64,000 nt of DNA from Lactarius indigo (taxonomy: Eukaryota; Basidiomycota; Agaricomycetes; Russulales; Russulaceae): positions 1 through 64,000 of the forward strand of contig JAFKAC010000052.1 of NCBI GenBank assembly GCA_025766275.1, in the 5' to 3' direction. The position numbers were made by a program, and so were the translations under genes. How positions within the stretch are numbered: the stretch's first letter is position 1; every line of letters begins with the position of its first letter. Positions 59,158 through 64,000 of this stretch are shown piece by piece. The notes beneath the pieces were generated by a model. The model worked only from the letters and a program-made list of their open reading frames with translations, had not been told where the DNA came from and did not search any database.

Positions 59158-59589
59158 GGTGTCCTTGAAGGTGATTCCAACCTCCGACCCAGCGTCACCG
59201 TGAGACACCACTTCCTTGGGGATAAGCGACCCCTACTGACGTATCTATGTTAGCCCTTCCGTCCTCAGGGAGGACAAGGGGCAACTCGAATTCAAGTTGT
59301 ATGACGCGGTTCTCACTTCTGATGTGATCTTGACCGTAGGCCTGGAGATGGAGAATTTTTTGCCTCTTCTTCGGGAATACCTCACCAGTGCATAACCCAC
59401 CTCATCAAATAGGACGTCATGGTTCTAACAAATGTATAGTTCACGACGTCAAACCGTCAACTTCCCATATGTTGGACTCTGGTTCTCTCACGCCCTTGGG
59501 CTTGTGTTCTGCACCCGTCGCGGTTTCTGCACCACCACCTGATTTGTGATGCTTTAATTTGGGGCCAACAGTGACCGCAATCAGGGCCC
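59158..59589. other. Spacer, possible gene relic
   Basis: A plus-strand frame ending at 59394 (LEMENFLPLLREYLTSA) looks protein-like but could not be matched to a family. Otherwise nothing recognised. Confidence 0.35.
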
Positions 59590-59907
59590 GCGGGCCAGAC
59601 CATTGATGACACAGAGGAGTGGAGTTGGGAGGAGGTTGCCGAAGATGACGGTGATGGTGACTTGGATGGCAACAACATCGACGATAACTTCGAATTCCTC
59701 GCATAGTAGCTGTTGTATTTTTTGATGTATTACAATATTTAGTAGTGGTGCTACAAAGACGCGGCCAGCCACGTTTTTGAGGCCGAGACTGGCCTAAGAC
59801 GTTCAGGCCCATGAGTAGAGTCCCACTCCCTATAATCCTTGGGCCTAAAGCCCTCCTAAGACGAGCCTAATAGCAGGCTTTCAGGCCGAGACGGGCCTGC
59901 AAACCAC
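59590..59907 (+). mobile_element. Remnant of a DNA transposon 3' end, hAT-like
   Basis: A plus-strand frame ends with an acidic tail (EEWSWEEVAEDDGDGDLDG ... FEFLA) at TAG near 59707. It is followed by about 200 bases with repeated AGGCCGAGAC/GGGCCT phrases and an end GCCTGCAAACCACTA, just at the start of block B2. Acidic transposase tails and CCACTA-type ends suggest hAT, but the rest of the element is absent, so this is tentative. Confidence 0.4.
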
Positions 59908-62900
59908 TACTACCATCTGATGATCGTTGGCAATGCCGCACGTAATCAGCGGATTTAGAAGCCTTGCTCGTGATGTGTGATGAGCGAGGGCTCTTCAAGT
60001 TCCCTGCAAGAATCATTCTTCTTATATTTATACTCGACGTCGATTATGGCCAATGTTACCGGTCAAAACCTCGCACCCATCCTGACTGAACGCTTTGCCT
60101 CTCTGCGCGAGTAATCAACACTTCCCTGTGCTAGATTCCTTCACTGTCGAGAACCGACGCGTAAAACAACTGCAAATGATTCACCTGCTAATTCTCTTGT
60201 TTTCCCTTTTTCACTGTGGAAGAGCTCCGCAAACGTTTCTTGACTCTGTTCCCGCGATGATACCTCTTTTTGTTCGCTCACCATACCTAACTTGTTGGGG
60301 TCACCTTTTCGATCGGGACAATCCAAAAATACAAACAACCGGCAACCAACAATCTCGTTTTGGATGGGATTGGAATCCGAGCCTGGATGCATGTTATTCG
60401 TTGTTCGACATAGCATCAAAACTGACCCGACTTTAGGCACTTGACCTGGTCGTCCTCGTCCGTGTCGACAATAGCACCTACTCATTTCTAGGAGATGAGT
60501 CTACTGTCAACATAACCAAGAACATAACTGTGAACTTCACCAACGCGGTGATTTCACCTACCCAGACCAAGCTCACCGCAGAAGCCGGACCCATGCAAAT
60601 TAATCTTACCTTCTTGAACCCGATTGAGGCCCGTACTAGACTTACCCCTTGTTGCCAGAATCATCTGCTCACTTCCATCGTAGCCCGGAAATTGGGTCAA
60701 GCAATCAATCCCATTCTCTTACATGTCATTAACGGCAAAATCTCTGGATGGTGCAGCTCATGCTATGCAGGTATATTCGGATCTCCACATACGTGGGTGA
60801 AGCCTTGAAGTTGTCGCCTCTGTTCGGAATCCATTGTGTCTCATAATTGGCATAGTATGGCTGCAGAACCCAACCCAGCTGTCTTTAAACGTACTTGGTG
60901 TCGGTGACGACCTTCTTTACTTTTCCACCCAACAAGGATCAAAATTGGGCACATTGCAAGACACATTCTATTTTGCCGCCAAGTTGGTGAGTGGCCACGA
61001 TGCGATTTGCATTCTGCCACTCATAGTTGGTGATCCAGGACGGTCACGGTCTTGGTAACTTCACAACCAAGTTAGCCGCACAGGGTTCAGTTCCCCGGGA
61101 TTTATTCCGGCTTAACGGGGTCTTGGATAGTGGAGTGGTCCTGGCCGATCGTGACGCCAACCCGACAGTTTCGACAGTTTTCGCGATATCACGCGACCTT
61201 GGCACCATCCAAGCTACACAGGACCCCGTCATCTGGGCTATTGGATATGACATAGACCCAGTCATCAATTACACAGACCTTTCTGGAGCCCCTCCTCAAC
61301 AACGTAGATTGTTCTACAAGGTTCAATACAGCGATGATAGCGGTGGCGACATCATAGTCCGTATCCACATTCGTTGATGAACAATTTGTCTCATATCATA
61401 TACAAGTCTGACTTTGTCAGAGATTTCGCCAATGCCTCTTCAAGAGCCCAGGGACTAGACCAGAAGATACTCCAGTATGCTGCTCCTATCTCTGGACCGC
61501 TTGGAGATTTGGTGTCCTTCGCGACCGCACAAGTATATGGCAGCTTTCACCTGACAACTTCAACTGACGCAAACGGTTATTTCAACAAGTCCGATGTGAT
61601 GGCGTTAATGAGGAGTATTGGTGTGTCGGGAACAAAGTAAGTTAACTTTGTGCGTTGGCCGGGAGACCTATCGTGACAATGTCAAGCCGGGTCAATGCTG
61701 TCGAGACGCTTTATTCTGCCTTCCCGGCGTTCATGTGCATTGATCCCGAGCTAGGTGGACTCTTCCTCGAGCCACTGTTTCGGCCTCAAGCATCTCCAAA
61801 GTACACCAACCGGTACGCTGCGGCCCATCTCGGTGCGTCCCGGAACCAGAAAGTGATTCGAAGCGCTGATCAACGAGAACACAAAGGGATGAATTATCCG
61901 GATGTCACACTCACAAATTCTGCACATAACCAAGGAGTAGAACGTTTGTATCTCTCCATCAGGTCTTGACCAATTCCTCATTTTCTATGAAGAATCTGGG
62001 AATATGTTGATCATGACTTATGCCCACGCTCGCGCAAGTGGAGATGTTAGCCTGATAGGCAGATATGTACGTACGAAGCTCCTCTTTGGAACCCTTACAG
62101 GACCAACAAAGCCGGACAGTATGATCTGCTGACTTCCTGGGCTGATTACTTGTCTGACGCGACACTGTTGATATACGACCAGTGCGCTATCTCTTTTAAT
62201 GATTCCTATTATCGACAACTTGAATGAGTATCTACATAGGTCCTCTGCGGATGGTTTGTCGGCCGACAATCAAACTAACCTTGCGATCAAGGGTATTATT
62301 GCTGTCGAGGCTATGTCTAAAATGAGCTCAATTGTCAAGCAGGATGCTGATGTCGACAAGTATTCTGTCTGTGTAGATATTTTGGGTGTTGCGTAGCGAT
62401 TGACCGGTCTATAGAGTACAGCTGCGGGTCTTTACGCCCAATGGACGAGCCTTGCACTGACAAGTGATAAACATTTGCTCGCAACGTACGGACAAGTGGG
62501 CTCGTGGACATTGGGTTATAATCTATTTGCCGATGTATGGTTAAACACCAGCATCGTGGAATCATCCGTCTGTGTCTGCTGATTTCTGCCTCATCTTGAC
62601 ACTCATCTGAGTCGGTTTCCAGATCTATGATGGTCAAAGTAATTTTATTAATAACCTCTCACTGGCATTAGCTTCGAATCACAGCGGTCTTGGCATGCCA
62701 GTCGATAACCTTGGCGCTGTCTCAAGCATTCAAGCAAGCATTCCAGTATCCGGTCAGTAGAGTTGAACTTTGAAGTCGTCTCAACTGATGTGGTTTAGGA
62801 TGGAGCTTGTTTGCGGCCGCCATGACCCCAGATCAAGACCTACGCACAAAGCTTATTTTTAACACTCACACTCTAGAGCTCTCATCGTATGGGATCAACT

Positions 62901-64000
62901 TGGAATCGATCCAAGCCCCTGAGTAAGTTCCTCGCGATTTGCATTTGTCAGGTGAATTAATATTACCGTGTCTCCACTAGCCCGGCACAGGGCGCGATGT
63001 ATGCGCCTTTAGCACTGAAGTTCGTATATGGCGCCTTATTTTCGAGGCTCCGACTTACTTTTTTCTCAGAGCACCCGTCGTCCTAATAACACCTACTGGG
63101 ACCGTGACGGCATCAACTCCTCCGCACACCGGCGTCTCAGTGGTTACCAGGGGTGTCATAGGCGGCGTTGCATCTTTGCTCGCGATTGGGGCCATGGCCT
63201 TGGTAGTATGGCGTCGACGAAGACAAAGTCACAAGCGCGCATCCGTTGGGCCGTCGTTTCAGAGCGAAATCATATCCGTGGGTACGCAGGCCACAGTGAC
63301 GCCATTCAATCCAACAGGGCCAACCCTTACCGCGGCAGCACCACTGGACGCAGGGCCTGAGACGGACCTGCGACAACTATTGGTCCACCCCCCACCTGCC
63401 CTAGAGGGCCCACCTGCGGTGACCGTTCCCGTTGGTTTGTCGGGCAAGGAGCTTGCTCGGCTCCGTTCGTTGGCAAACGCATCGTATTCTCAACCCACGG
63501 GCGGGTGGCCATCCGATCCTCCTTTAGTCGCCACCACCGAGGTTGCGGCAAATGCGGCCACATCTTCACCTGAAGCTCAGAGACTCCGATTGGAAAATAA
63601 CATTTTGAGGCATGAAATAGAACAACTCCGTGGGGGGACATCTGAATTTCCGCCTAGTTATGCCAGTGGCGCTGCATAGTAGTTGCATAGTAGTCTAGCT
63701 CCCTTCGCTGTATTCGAACCAAGATTCGAACATATTAGGATGATTGTCTTAGAACCTCCGCGCACGGTTCATATGTAAGCAAATCCGGCCCGCCCTCCTT
63801 GCAACAAGTAGGTTTTTTGTTTTTGAATTCATTTTTGCTTGCATTTTTGTGCGCCTGAGGGCAGAATACCCTGTGTCGCACACTTTCAGTATACTACACA
63901 TCATGTCTCTCCGCTATCCAGCTTCCTCTTTTTATATCTTAGGTCTCCCCCGTAAGAGAAGCGATAAGTAGATATCTTACTGGTAAGGGTTATTCCCAAC
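59908..64000 (+). repeat. Direct repeat block B, copy 2 (runs off the window)
   Basis: Matches 51602-56020 from CTACCATCTGATG to the last base of the window, so the true end is not seen. Confidence 0.9.
60176..63679 (+). CDS. Membrane-anchored glutaminase A-like protein, copy 2
   Basis: Paralog of the gene at 51882, with the same signal peptide, DUF5127/DUF4965/DUF1793 blocks and intron positions. The CAG codon mutated in copy 1 is intact here (LVIQDGHGLGNFTTK). After the intron at 61357-61406 the exons read SDFVRDFANASSRAQGLDQK, NRVNAVETLYSAFPAFM, GVEQSGNMLIMTYAHARASG, YDLLTSWADYLSDATLL, TLGYNLFADVWLNTSIVE, GWSLFAAAMTPDQD and PAQGAMYAPLALK. They end in the membrane helix GVIGGVASLLAIGAMALVVW, RRRR, and a Pro-rich tail with EAQRLRLENNILRHEIEQL as coiled coil. 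The mature domain would face outside or the wall, with the tail in the cytosol. Likely role: extracellular amide or glycan-related hydrolysis. The exact substrate is unproven for this family branch. Probably the working copy, though the exon layout before about 60440 is uncertain. Confidence 0.87.

Overview
The window is nuclear DNA of a filamentous basidiomycete, most likely an Agaricomycete. The evidence is short GT..AG introns of about 45-80 bp packed into the genes, fungal single-copy housekeeping genes on both strands, CT-rich intergenic DNA, and basidiomycete-style Ty3/gypsy retrotransposon and DUF5127/DUF4965/DUF1793 (glutaminase A-like) genes. There is no bacterial operon structure, CRISPR array or convincing tRNA/rRNA gene.

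Left half (about 1-32 kb) is ordinary genic DNA. In order: an aldo/keto reductase (-), the condensin HEAT subunit CAP-G/Ycg1 (-), a low-complexity RING-H2 protein (+), an HMG-box transcription factor (+), the GINS subunit Psf1 (+), a HAD-family phosphatase (+), myo-inositol oxygenase (-) and an F-box protein (+). The first three genes (0.1-9.9 kb) are repeatedly thrown out of frame by single missing bases, most of them in short homopolymers. Every gene from 14 kb onward reads cleanly, so base-calling error is more likely than true gene decay.

Right half (about 33.8-64 kb) is repeat-dominated. A ~2.3 kb repeat (A) and a ~4.1 kb block (B) carrying a membrane-anchored glutaminase-like gene each occur twice in direct orientation, in the order A1, transposons, B1, RPS13 fragment, A2, B2. 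Comparing copies exposes exact insertion events: a 288-bp MITE with TA target duplication in A2 and a 378-bp solo LTR inside an intron of B1.

Between A1 and B1 sits a ~115-bp terminal-inverted-repeat element whose C-rich minisatellite core was invaded by a complete 12.57-kb Ty3/gypsy element. That element has 853-bp LTRs, PBS, PPT, a 4-bp target duplication, gag-pro and pol. It carries three intron-containing genes on the strand opposite to gag-pol. They appear to be paralogs with an intron at the same position, and the first is fused to a Zn2Cys6 zinc-cluster motif. This antisense three-gene cassette is the best candidate for an undescribed system here. The element is no longer autonomous: its pol has an in-frame TGA and a nested 532-bp solo LTR. 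All 15 differences between its two LTRs fall at CpG sites, which points to cytosine methylation of the element.
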